Positions 34,536-44,000 of a stretch of 64,000 nucleotides of DNA are shown here, piece after piece. The stretch's first letter is position 1, and every line of letters begins with the position of its first letter. The stretch is from assembly GCA_965230485.1 (NCBI GenBank), contig CBDDLA010000001.1, positions 3,787,877 through 3,851,876 on the forward strand, in the 5' to 3' direction. The DNA is from Putridiphycobacter sp965230485. Its GTDB lineage: Bacteria > Bacteroidota > Bacteroidia > Flavobacteriales_D > Crocinitomicaceae. Position numbers and translations under genes: made by a program. The notes below the pieces were generated by a model. The model saw nothing but the letters and a program-made list of their open reading frames with translations. It was not told where the DNA came from and made no database searches.

Positions 34536-37049
34536 CTATAACTTTTTAACGGCAATGGTCTCACCAGAACTACTTAATAATTTGACAATGTAAATTTGTT
34601 TTGTTTGAGGTAAATTTACTGAAGAAGTGCCTTCTCCTTTCATAATCCTTTTTTCTAATAGTTTTCCAGAAAGATCAAACAATTCTATAACGGAGTTAAT
34701 AGGAGCATCCTTTATTATGATTTGATGGTCAACTTTATAGATAGAAATCGAATTATTTTGTTCTTCTACGTTAGCAGAAGTAATGGTAAAAACATCAGAA
34801 GTGTCTTTGCATCCTAGACTATCAATAACCAAAACTTGATAATCACCGTTATTTTGAGGGACATGACTTTGTCCATTTGCTCCCAAAATATTACTGTTAT
34901 TATAAATCCATTGATAAGTCACAAAAGCATCTGTGGTTAATCCATTGGCAGTTGAAATAATTGGTGCATCTGTTTGTTGTGAGAATAATAGAAATTGTTT
35001 TGTGTCGCAGATTAGTGTGTCAATATAAATTGAAAGCGACCCATAATAAGTGGTGTCAGTTTGCAGGTATATTGTATCTAAACTATCATTCGTATGCCAA
35101 ATGGGATTATAATTTGTAAATGGATTAATCAGTTCCAAAGTATCTTCGTCACAAAAGAAAATTGTATCTGAAAAATAGTTATCAAGTGATTCATTAGGTC
35201 GAATATACAATGTGTCCATTTCAAGGCATGCTGCATTAATTTGTTTGGTCACCATAGTATCATTTGTAAACAAAAACTGGGGATTTCCACATGGGTTACA
35301 ATCAATATCAGTTCCAATGTCGAGTAAAATACCGTTTAAGTCATACCAACTTGTATTAACAGGGGCAATATTTATATTTGGATTTGCAGCGCATTGAATC
35401 AAAGTGTCAATCAGCAAATCAGTGCCTGATAAAGGGATAGTTAGTGTTCCGTCTATGGTTGAGCAGTGTCCATTATAATTTATTCCTAAATTAAAATAAA
35501 ACTCATTCGAATGGTTAATTATCAAAGAATCTTGTGTCAATGTACCATTCCAAATATTATTTAATTCTGGTTTAGGACTATAGATAATCATGGTATCTCC
35601 AAAGCAATAAGTGATCGTATCTGGGAAAAAATCTATTGGAATGAAGTTGGCTTTGAGTTCAAGAGTGTCAGAAACCAGGCATAAATTTTTATTAATATAT
35701 TTTGAAACAATACTCGTATCGTTACTAAAATATAATTTTGCAGATTTGGTAGGATTGGCGCTAATATCAGAACCAATATCGAGTAGATTACCATTAAGAT
35801 CATACCAATGATATATATTACTATCATTTATGGTTAAATCGTAGATGATTGATGTATCACAAATATAAAATGGATTTTGGGTAAATACTTCTTTATTATC
35901 AAGTTCTATTAAAAAAGCCTTCGAAACAGTCTGTAAAGCAGGGCAAGCGTTAGAATCTAAAGCCTCAATTGAAAAAATGGCTCTTTGATAACCATAATTA
36001 TGCGTCCAACATACTGTGGCGACTGCGGGATTATATCCTGTCTGAATAAAAGTAGCGCTGGGGTATAAATCAGATATATCCGATTTTAAAATAAGAGAGT
36101 CATTAACATTGGGATCATTGACTGTTATATCAAAACAAAACTGGTCACCTAAGCAGGAGGTTATAATATTGCCATTGAAATTCGATCCGGTATTGAAATT
36201 ATTAAAATTCTGAATGCTACCAATTGTAGGGGGAAGGTTCAAAAAAAGAAAGTCTACAACCACGTTAAATTCAAATCTTGTAGAGCCTTTAAGAATTCCA
36301 GAATTTGTATATTCATTTATAAGGATACAAATCACAAATTTTCCAATTTGATTAGCTGCGAAATTAAGTTGACCTGTGTTTGAATCGATTGTTATACCAG
36401 TTATAGGTTGAGTGTCTGAAAAAGGAGATGTATAACCAACTGCTTGATTGGGAGCAGTCAGACCACTGACAAGAATAAATTCAAGTGAATCATGGTCTGG
36501 ATCATTGAAAAAAATTGACAAATCAATGTTAGACCCTATTCTTAGCTTTGGAATAGGAAAATCGGTATTTCTTGTTGGACTTGCGTTTAAGGGAAAATCA
36601 AGATTGTTTAGTTTAGTTTCGATATACATGTCTCCACCTGTAATATTAGAAGCAAAATTTCTTAAGTTGACTTGACAGCTAATTACCCATTCACTGCACA
36701 ATCCATTTAAAAGTACTATACCTCGGTAAATCACTTTTTCAAACCCAGTATAATTTCCTTGGTTGCATTCGGTATTTACGAGATCTTGTGGACAAAATTG
36801 TGAAATTTCTGTAACAGATTCTCTATTCAAAATAACTGTAGTCGGATCAGAGGCGTTACATGTATTATGAATTTTGATTCCTATGGTACTGTTATAGGGG
36901 TGCCCACCGCACTCCTTATACAAGGTTAAAGTAATTTCGTAAAAGTTAGTGATTCCTGTCGGTTTATAACTAATGTAACCTCCTGCCGCGTGATCCGCGT
37001 AAACACTTCCCAAAAATAGCAATGAAAGAAAAAGCAATATAAGCTTCAT
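34536..37049 (-). CDS. Type IX secretion cargo with Cys-rich N-terminal domain
   Basis: 837 residues from the ATG at 37049; an in-frame TTG at 37073 overlaps a promoter box and would bury the signal peptide. The signal ends GSVYA|DHAAGG. The N-terminal domain, starting AGGYISYKPTG and YEITLTLYKECGG, is the type found at the start of many large Bacteroidota surface proteins, with paired cysteines. A cadherin-like region follows (about 160-260, FFNDPDHDSLEF), then Ig-like modules with recurring DLNG-x-LLDIG patterns and CSDT/DTLYI strands. The last 70 residues (SVIELFDLSGKLLEKRI...) form a type A sorting domain. It is probably anchored outside the cell; the binding partner is unknown. Confidence 0.9.
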   Translation of the reverse strand: MKLILLFLSLLFLGSVYADHAAGGYISYKPTGITNFYEITLTLYKECGGHPYNSTIGIKIHNTCNASDPTTVILNRESVTEISQFCPQDLVNTECNQGNYTGFEKVIYRGIVLLNGLCSEWVISCQVNLRNFASNITGGDMYIETKLNNLDFPLNASPTRNTDFPIPKLRIGSNIDLSIFFNDPDHDSLEFILVSGLTAPNQAVGYTSPFSDTQPITGITIDSNTGQLNFAANQIGKFVICILINEYTNSGILKGSTRFEFNVVVDFLFLNLPPTIGSIQNFNNFNTGSNFNGNIITSCLGDQFCFDITVNDPNVNDSLILKSDISDLYPSATFIQTGYNPAVATVCWTHNYGYQRAIFSIEALDSNACPALQTVSKAFLIELDNKEVFTQNPFYICDTSIIYDLTINDSNIYHWYDLNGNLLDIGSDISANPTKSAKLYFSNDTSIVSKYINKNLCLVSDTLELKANFIPIDFFPDTITYCFGDTMIIYSPKPELNNIWNGTLTQDSLIINHSNEFYFNLGINYNGHCSTIDGTLTIPLSGTDLLIDTLIQCAANPNINIAPVNTSWYDLNGILLDIGTDIDCNPCGNPQFLFTNDTMVTKQINAACLEMDTLYIRPNESLDNYFSDTIFFCDEDTLELINPFTNYNPIWHTNDSLDTIYLQTDTTYYGSLSIYIDTLICDTKQFLLFSQQTDAPIISTANGLTTDAFVTYQWIYNNSNILGANGQSHVPQNNGDYQVLVIDSLGCKDTSDVFTITSANVEEQNNSISIYKVDHQIIIKDAPINSVIELFDLSGKLLEKRIMKGEGTSSVNLPQTKQIYIVKLLSSSGETIAVKKL

Positions 37050-37070
37050 GGAGAATAAGTTACGTTTTTG

Positions 37071-37078
37071 CAAACTTA
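37071..37078 (-). promoter_or_regulatory. Probable -7 box of the sorting-domain protein gene
   Basis: The complement of 37071-37078 reads TAAGTTTG, an exact TAnnTTTG match, 22 bases before the ATG at 37049. This supports the ATG over the TTG at 37073. Confidence 0.45.
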
Positions 37079-37083
37079 AGCAA

Positions 37084-37305
37084 TTATGTTTGTATACTAA
37101 TTATTATCTCACCGTTTTCAATCTTATCTCCTTTAATCAACTTCTTTCTGACTCTAGTTTCAACTTCACCATTAACTAAAACTTCCTCATTTTGAATTAA
37201 AATTTTAGCGTGACCGCCAGTTTGTGCAATTTTTAGGATTTGCAAGACTTTATTCAGTTCAATAAAGGGTTGGTTTGTTTTTAATTTAAATTCTAATTCA
37301 GTCAT
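37084..37305 (-). CDS. S4-domain RNA-binding protein
   Basis: 73 residues from the ATG at 37305; a longer frame begins at 37362 within the previous gene and adds a non-homologous 19 residues. The small S4 fold (YbcJ/YaaA type) is visible: FIELNKVLQILKIAQTGGHAKILI, then QNEEVLVNGEVETRVRKKLIKGDKI. S4 domains bind structured RNA, often rRNA; this free-standing form is of unknown client. It overlaps the 3' end of meaB by eight bases. Confidence 0.87.
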   Translation of the reverse strand: MTELEFKLKTNQPFIELNKVLQILKIAQTGGHAKILIQNEEVLVNGEVETRVRKKLIKGDKIENGEIIISIQT

Positions 37306-38350
37306 TTGGATATAATTTTCTGTATAACATTTCAGCCGCTGCAAAAGAACTTGTTTTGCCATTTCTCAAGTCGATTTCTAATTTTGTGAGTAGAGATTCT
37401 ACTTCGGTATTTCTATAGGCTTTTTCTAAAATCAGGTCTTTTAAACTTTCATGCATCCAATACACTTGCTGTTCTTGTCTTTTTTTTGAAAATGATTGAT
37501 TGGCAGATGTATGGTTCTTAAAAGATTGAATGATCTCAATTACTTTTTCAATACCTTTATTTTGGAGAGCACTTACGGTTTCAACTTTTGGAATCCAATT
37601 GTTTTCATTCACTGGAAACAAGTGCAATGCATTTTTGTAATCGAGTCTTGCTAAATTGGCTTGCTTAATATTATTGCCGTCTGTTTTAGTGATTAAAATG
37701 GTGTCAGCCATTTCCATAATGCCCCGTTTAATCCCTTGTAATTCGTCTCCAGCACCAGCTAACATAAGCAGTAAGAAGAAATCAGTCATGGCATGAACCG
37801 CTGTCTCAGATTGACCAACACCAACTGTTTCTACTAATATGATATCGAAACCTGCTGCTTCGCAAAGAATGATGCTTTCTCTTGTTTTTCTTGCCACCCC
37901 GCCTAGGGAACCAGCTGAAGAACTGGGTCGAATATAAGCATCTTTGTTAAGGGCCAATTGATTCATTCTGGTTTTATCGCCTAAAATACTTCCACCTGTT
38001 TTTTCACTACTCGGATCTATGGCCAGTACGGCAACTTTATGATTTTGTGCTATAAATGATAAACCAAATGTTTCAATAAAAGTACTTTTACCGACACCGG
38101 GTACACCTGTAATACCTATTCGAATGCTATGACCAGAATGTGGTAAGCAGCCATTAATGATTGATTGGGCAATGAGTTGATCAGTTTTCTTTGTACTCTC
38201 TAGCAAGGTGATGGCCTCACTTAATGCTGTGATGTCCCCTTCTTTAATTTTTTTAATTAAATCTTTTTCAGAAACCGTATTTTGCCTTTGCTTTTTTTTA
38301 GCAATTAAAGCTTCAACTTGTTTTTTATGTGGGTTGGTAGATGAGGTCAA
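37298..38350 (-). CDS. meaB: Methylmalonyl-CoA mutase-associated GTPase MeaB
   Basis: 350 residues from a TTG at 38350 (an in-frame stop lies five codons upstream and no ATG fits). MeaB is a G3E GTPase chaperone that loads and protects the B12 cofactor of methylmalonyl-CoA mutase. Walker A GVPGVGKST (82-90), DPSSEKTGGSILGDKTRM, VETVGVGQSE and the TKTDGNN guanine-specificity loop are clear. The mutase genes are not in this window. The overlapping downstream S4 gene may be cotranscribed. Confidence 0.95.
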   Translation of the reverse strand: MTSSTNPHKKQVEALIAKKKQRQNTVSEKDLIKKIKEGDITALSEAITLLESTKKTDQLIAQSIINGCLPHSGHSIRIGITGVPGVGKSTFIETFGLSFIAQNHKVAVLAIDPSSEKTGGSILGDKTRMNQLALNKDAYIRPSSSAGSLGGVARKTRESIILCEAAGFDIILVETVGVGQSETAVHAMTDFFLLLMLAGAGDELQGIKRGIMEMADTILITKTDGNNIKQANLARLDYKNALHLFPVNENNWIPKVETVSALQNKGIEKVIEIIQSFKNHTSANQSFSKKRQEQQVYWMHESLKDLILEKAYRNTEVESLLTKLEIDLRNGKTSSFAAAEMLYRKLYPND

Positions 38351-38368
38351 TTGCTTATATTTTCAAGA

Positions 38369-38376
38369 CAAAACTA
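38369..38376 (-). promoter_or_regulatory. Possible -7 box of meaB
   Basis: The complement reads TAGTTTTG, an exact TAnnTTTG match, 19 bases before the TTG start at 38350 and inside the 33-base gap after the preceding gene. Confidence 0.35.
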
Positions 38377-38383
38377 GGTATTT

Positions 38384-38941
38384 TTATTGGATAGCTTGAT
38401 ATGCATTAACCCAATTGGTATCCTGCACATCTTTTAATAATTGAAACAAGTTTTCTCCAACAAAATAATGCGTGTTGACATTGAGCACACCGTAGCGCTC
38501 ATACAAATACATGGCCTGATTTCTACTTGGGTTGTAATGGCCCTGACTCCAGCCAGACGGCATTTTTCTACTCATAGGGTGGCTTTGGTACTTTAGTTTC
38601 CATATGCTATCAATGGGGCCTGTTGTATAACCATTGACCTTTCCAAAATCGTTGTACGTTAACTCTACGCCAGCAATGCCATTTTTTAAAAATAGATTTT
38701 CCTTATTAATGTTAGCTCTATTTGGCCAATATCCAAGCGCAAAAAACATAAATTGCTGTTGCGATAGTTGTTGGGTGCCTAAATAAGTTCCTCCTGATTG
38801 TTTTATAATCGCGAATGAAATTAAATTGTTATTGGTGCCTGGCATAAGTCCAATAGCAAATTGATTGGTTTTTTGATTAAAAGCCGGGCTCAACTTTACA
38901 AAAAACCAGCAAAATAGGAGTATGATCAATACCTTTTGCAC
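38384..38941 (-). CDS. Exported protein of unknown function
   Basis: 185 residues from a GTG at 38941 (stop upstream, no ATG). The N-terminal 22 residues look like a signal peptide (MQKVLIILLFCWFFVKLSPAFN), and the mature protein would begin at or near Gln23. The C-terminal part RNQAMYLYERYGVLN is rich in aromatic residues and Gly. There is no family I recognise. It lies just upstream of meaB by 33 bases and is on the same strand. Confidence 0.65.
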   Translation of the reverse strand: MQKVLIILLFCWFFVKLSPAFNQKTNQFAIGLMPGTNNNLISFAIIKQSGGTYLGTQQLSQQQFMFFALGYWPNRANINKENLFLKNGIAGVELTYNDFGKVNGYTTGPIDSIWKLKYQSHPMSRKMPSGWSQGHYNPSRNQAMYLYERYGVLNVNTHYFVGENLFQLLKDVQDTNWVNAYQAIQ

Positions 38942-39066
38942 CTTTTAATTATAAATCAGCATAATAGGTTATTTATATATACGATTTTTTCGTACCTACG
39001 GTTACATATTATGCAATAATGTCGCCAGAATTAATGAATTCATGATGTTTTCAGTCAATTTGTCAG

Positions 39067-39094
39067 CCAATCTGGCATTGGTACAAACTTTGAA
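39067..39094 (+). promoter_or_regulatory. Sigma-54-like promoter of htpG with overlapping inverted repeat
   Basis: TTGGTAC-AAACT-TTGAA at 39078-39094 matches the spacing of a -24/-12 promoter (GG then TTG 11 bases later); the -12 GC is GA here. CCAAT-CTGGC-ATTGG (39067-39081) is an inverted repeat overlapping the -24 region. The ATG lies 33 bases after the -12 region. The same bases give a poor sigma-ABfr match (TACAAACTTTG), so this remains a hypothesis. Confidence 0.4.
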
Positions 39095-39126
39095 AGGTAA
39101 GAATCGACCAAATTTAAAACATAATC

Positions 39127-41019
39127 ATGGCAACAAAAGGAACAATAAATGTACAAACGGAAAATATTTTTCCACTCATTAAACGCTTTTTATACAGCGA
39201 TCATGAAATTTTTCTTCGTGAATTAGTCTCAAACGCTGTAGACTCCACAAGCAAGCTTAAGGTTTTAAGTGGTGCAGGAGAAGTAAAAGGAGAATTAGGT
39301 GAAACGAATATCGAAATTTCTCTTGATAAAGAAGCTAAAACACTCACAGTTAAAGACCGTGGTATTGGTTTGACTGAAGAAGAACTTGAGAAATACATTA
39401 ATCAAATTGCTTTTTCAGGTGCTGAAGAATTTGTAAAAAAGTATGAGGGTAAAGAGGGAGCAGAGCAAATAATTGGCCATTTCGGTCTCGGTTTCTATTC
39501 TGCCTTTATGGTAGCAGAAAAAGTGCAGATTAAAACATTATCATACAAAGAAGGTGCTGAAGCGGTAATGTGGGAAAGTGATGGAACACCAGAATACAGC
39601 ATAACACCAATTGATAAATCTGATAGAGGAGCAGAAATTGTGCTTCATATTGCTGAAGACTCTTTAGAATTTTTAGAAGAAGCAAGAATTGACACTTTGT
39701 TAAACAAATACTGCAAGTTTTTACCCGTTGAAATCATTTTTGGTGAAAAAACTGAAATGATTGATGACCCAAAGGGTGAAAAAGATGATGAAGGAAACAT
39801 TAAGAAGGTAGAAAAAAAGTCGCCAAAACTAATTAATAATACTTTACCATTATGGGTTAAGGCACCATCTGATTTAAAAGAGGAGGACTATAAGGCATTT
39901 TATAGGGAATTATATCCAATGACGTTTGATGAACCATTATTTCATATCCATCTAAACGTAGATTACCCATTCAATTTGACTGGGGTGCTTTATTTTCCAA
40001 AGATTAAGGAAAACGTTGAAATTCAAAAAAACAAGATTCAACTTTATTCCAATCAGGTATTTATTACCGATTCTGTTGAACAGATTGTTCCTGAATTTTT
40101 AACACTATTACATGGTGTTATCGATTCACCAGATATTCCATTAAATGTTTCTCGTTCATATCTGCAAAGTGATGGAAATGTGAAAAAAATTGCTTCTCAC
40201 ATTACTAAAAAAGTAGCAGATAAGCTTAAATCTATGTTTAATGAAGATAGAAAAGACTTTGAAGAGAAATGGGACGACTTGAAAGTATTTGTAGAGTACG
40301 GCACACTAACGGATGAAAAATTTGCAGAAAAGGCGAAAAGCTTCACGTTATTAAAAAGTACAGATGGTCAATTTTACACACTAGATGAATACCAAGAGAA
40401 AGTAAAAGCGACTCAAACTGATAAAGACGATAAATTGGTCATTCTTTACGCCAATAGTAAAGAGGCACACCATCAGTTTATAACTAATGCGAATGAGCGA
40501 GGCTATGACGTTGTTTTGATGGACAGTCCTTTAACCCCACATTTTATTGGTAAACTAGAAGGAAGTTTAGATAAGGTAAGTTTCGCAAGGGTAGATGCTG
40601 ATACACTTGATAATTTGATTAAAAAGGATATTGAGCTACCTTCCAAATTATCAGATGACGAAAAGGAGAAATTAAAGCCTTTATTCGAAGACGTTGTAAA
40701 TAAAGAAAAGTTCACTGTTCAGTTTGAAAACATGAGTGAAACAGAGGCACCGGTGATCATTACTCAACCAGAGTTCATGAGAAGAATGCAGGAGCAGCAG
40801 AGAATGGGCGGAGGCGGAATGATGGGAGCTTTCCCTGAAATGTACAATTTCGTAGTTAATACTAACCACCCATCTGTTGGCGCATTATTAAGGAAAAAAG
40901 GAGCCAATAAAACAAAAGTAGCAAAGCAATTATCTGATTTAGCATTATTATCGCAAGGAATGCTGAAAGGAGAAGAGCTTTCAAAATTTATTAACCGAAG
41001 CGTTGAGTTAATTGATTAG
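39127..41019 (+). CDS. htpG: Hsp90-family chaperone HtpG
   Basis: 630 residues. It is the cytosolic bacterial Hsp90. The ATP-binding N-domain has the catalytic Glu in FLRELVSNAVDSTSK, the DRGIGLT loop and GHFGLGFYSAFMVA lid; the middle domain has YPFNLTGVLYFPK and NVSRSYLQSD with the conserved Arg; the dimerisation domain ends at NRSVELID. Lengths fit Bacteroidota HtpG. A charged insert lies between the N and middle domains (about 205-225). It is monocistronic, with a candidate stress promoter upstream and a strong terminator downstream. Confidence 0.97.
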   Translation: MATKGTINVQTENIFPLIKRFLYSDHEIFLRELVSNAVDSTSKLKVLSGAGEVKGELGETNIEISLDKEAKTLTVKDRGIGLTEEELEKYINQIAFSGAEEFVKKYEGKEGAEQIIGHFGLGFYSAFMVAEKVQIKTLSYKEGAEAVMWESDGTPEYSITPIDKSDRGAEIVLHIAEDSLEFLEEARIDTLLNKYCKFLPVEIIFGEKTEMIDDPKGEKDDEGNIKKVEKKSPKLINNTLPLWVKAPSDLKEEDYKAFYRELYPMTFDEPLFHIHLNVDYPFNLTGVLYFPKIKENVEIQKNKIQLYSNQVFITDSVEQIVPEFLTLLHGVIDSPDIPLNVSRSYLQSDGNVKKIASHITKKVADKLKSMFNEDRKDFEEKWDDLKVFVEYGTLTDEKFAEKAKSFTLLKSTDGQFYTLDEYQEKVKATQTDKDDKLVILYANSKEAHHQFITNANERGYDVVLMDSPLTPHFIGKLEGSLDKVSFARVDADTLDNLIKKDIELPSKLSDDEKEKLKPLFEDVVNKEKFTVQFENMSETEAPVIITQPEFMRRMQEQQRMGGGGMMGAFPEMYNFVVNTNHPSVGALLRKKGANKTKVAKQLSDLALLSQGMLKGEELSKFINRSVELID

Positions 41020-41044
41020 CAAACTTTAATTTAAACGAACCATT

Positions 41045-41079
41045 AAAAAAGGGCTTGAAATTTTTCAAGCCCTTTTTTT
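41045..41079. terminator. Strong bidirectional terminator between htpG and the subtilase
   Basis: A 16-bp stem AAAAAAGGGCTTGAAA (41045-41060) and its complement (41063-41078), essentially no loop bases beyond two T, with A and T runs on both sides. It serves htpG (plus) and the convergent subtilase gene (minus). Confidence 0.92.
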
Positions 41080-41099
41080 GTTTGATCATTCTCAATAAT

Positions 41100-44000
41100 T
41101 TATTCTACTACAATTTTCTGAATTGATGTTGAGTCATCCTTAAGTAATCTCATAAAATATATCCCCTTAGCATAGTTTGAGAGGTCAATTTCTCCTTTAT
41201 TGTTGAGATTATCCAGTACTTTCACTAATTGACCATTGGCATCAATGATTTGAATTGTGGCATTATCAGCATTCTCTAACTCATAAAATAACTGTCCATT
41301 CGTAGGGTTAGGATAAATTTTTAAATTATTAGAAGTAAATGTATTGTTAATATTTAATGTACTTGTGATGCTTATATCATCTATTGCAATATCACTTCTG
41401 TAACCATTTCCAGTTATCCCTCTGAATCTGAAATTAACAATGTTGCCAGTATAAGGGCTTAAGTCAATACTCTCTCTCTTAAACCACCCAGGACCCTGAT
41501 TTCCGGTGTAAGGTTGAATGATATCATTTGTCCATACATTATTTACTAGAATATCTAAATGTAATTCTCCCATTTCTAAACCATCCATATGATAAGCAAA
41601 TGACATTACAGCATTTTCATCCAGGCTAATACAAGGTGAAATGACTTGAGCCACCTTCAAATTACACAATGGGGTTCCAGATGCTTCAAGATAAAGGTAT
41701 TTGCCAGATTCTGTTCCTGGATTAAAATCTTGACTAGGTCCAGTAGAACCAGATGGCGTAGGGCCTTCATTTGTACGCCAATCTATATCATCTTTAAATC
41801 CATTTCTATCATTAATAAAATTATTGTCTAAGTCACATACTTCAATTTCACAATTACTATTTGTACCACATAAATCGAAAGTTTCGAAATCTTCAGTAAA
41901 TGGCAATGTTTCTGGAGATTCATCTAAATAAGTAAATTCTGAAACAATTTCATTGTTTAAACTATTTTGATCCCCATTGTAAGATGTCCAAACTTTTAGT
42001 GTGTTTGTTCCAAAAGGAATACTAATTTGGCTGGAAAACACAAAATAAGTACTTGTATTTGGCGTCAATGTGCCAGTATACATTTCTGTAAATACAGTAC
42101 CATTGTTAAGTTGGTAATTAACAGGGATATTAGTTAAGTCTAGCAGACCACTGTTCACCACCGTTATTCCAACTTTAAGTGGTTCAGTTTCCATACAAGT
42201 CAGTATTGTTCTGCCATTCAAGTTTGTGGTATCACTAATGGAAGCATCCAGTTCAACCACACAATTAAATAAGCCTGCAGCTTGATGAAATTCTGCAATA
42301 GCCCTTCTTCCAACACAATCATTAGGACCAAGTGCCTTTACACTCCACCAAAAATCGGTAGTATAAGGATTAGCAAGTGTAATACTATTGGTAGTTGAAG
42401 TACCAACTGAATCCATGTATTTATTTCCAAGGAAGCTCACTTCATATCCTGTAGCACCTTGAACAGGGTCCCAAGTTAAGGTAACAGAGTCTATACAAAC
42501 ATTTGCTACTTCTAAATTTTGAGGTACTTGAATAATTGAAAAACTTTCATGACTCTGGCTAGAACTCGTTCCTCTTGTGACTCTTACAAGCGCTTCTCCA
42601 GTAACAACACTTGGTACATTCCATGTGAAATGACGAACGCTTGCATTGATATTGGCGGCTAAAGGAATCCAGTTTGCGCCACTGTCTACTGAATATTCTA
42701 AGGTGAAGGTTCCTGCATCTTTGTGTGCATCCCATCTGATGAATTCGCTCTTATCGCTATCTAATCCTTCTCCACCTATTGGATAGGTTAATACAACATC
42801 ATCAGTTACCAATTCATAAACAACATAGTATTTTTGAGGTCCTTGAGGAATGGCAAACCCATCTAAATTAACTGTATAACTTCCAGGTTGAGGAGTATCA
42901 ATAGTGACTTGTTCAACATTATTAACATTATCTACCAGCTGTGTAGCTGGCAAGTTTAAGAGGTTGGCATCAGCTGAATTGTTTAATACCCAAGGATTGG
43001 TAATTGCTCCGCTTGGTGAAGTTACTGTCATATTGATATCGTTTACCAAAGCCAAATTTGCATTTTGCATGGCTTCATAATCAGTCCAATACACCATTAT
43101 TCTTGCCTCCGAAATTCCATTAGGGACATTGATGGTATGAGTCAGATTATCCCCCTGAGAAATATCATCAGAAAAATATTGATTATTGCTAATCAGCTCA
43201 AAGGCTCTTCTGGCATTAATGCGTCCCCATCCATAAATAAAATCTGGTCCAGGGTTACCTAAATCTTTACCAGTATTTAAAATAGCAGCTTTGATTAAAG
43301 CGGCTTCTGGGTTATTCCCTCCATTTAAATCTTTATATCCTTCATACAATTGAGCAATAACCCCAGCAACCCCAGGACAAGACATTGAGGTACCCGTTTT
43401 ATTATCGTATGAATTAGGATCTACTGTTGAATAAACGTTTGAGCCAACAGCACAAATATCTGGCTTAATTCTACCGTCTTCACTCGGCCCACGGCTGCTT
43501 GATGCAGCAATGCCATCAGTTAATGTTAAATTACCTACAGCAATTACATTTTTACCTATTTTATGTCCGCCAGTTATGTTAAACCACTGTGAACCTGCAG
43601 TTGTTGTCCCTAATCCGTTAGAGTTCCCAGCAGAAAAAACATGAGTTAACTCTGGCATTGTCCGAACTTGCTCATCTAAATTTCGAGCTAAACCTGTATA
43701 CCCAGCATTTACGCCATTGCTATAACTCTTAGAAGTGATTCTGAGATTACTTGAGGTATAAAGTCCAGGTACTGCATTAAAATTATTATTTCCAGCACCA
43801 TATACTAATACTTCAGCACCATAAGCCATTCCGCGAGCTATAGGATCTAAATTTCCCGCGCCAGCAATAGTACCTCCACAATGCTCACCATGATCTCCGT
43901 TATTAACTGCAGTATTACTATTAAAAAAACGTCCTGTATAATCAATATGCTCATCAAGTCTGCTGTTATCTTGAAGCATAACTGTTATACCATCTCCAGT

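Noticed and set aside
37306..37362. N-terminal extension of the S4 protein to 37362
   Set aside because: The added residues lie inside meaB in another frame, have no match to the S4 fold, and the ATG at 37305 gives the normal length.
39067..39081. CIRCE/HrcA site upstream of htpG
   Set aside because: The palindrome is CCAAT-N5-ATTGG and does not fit TTAGCACTC-N9-GAGTGCTAA.
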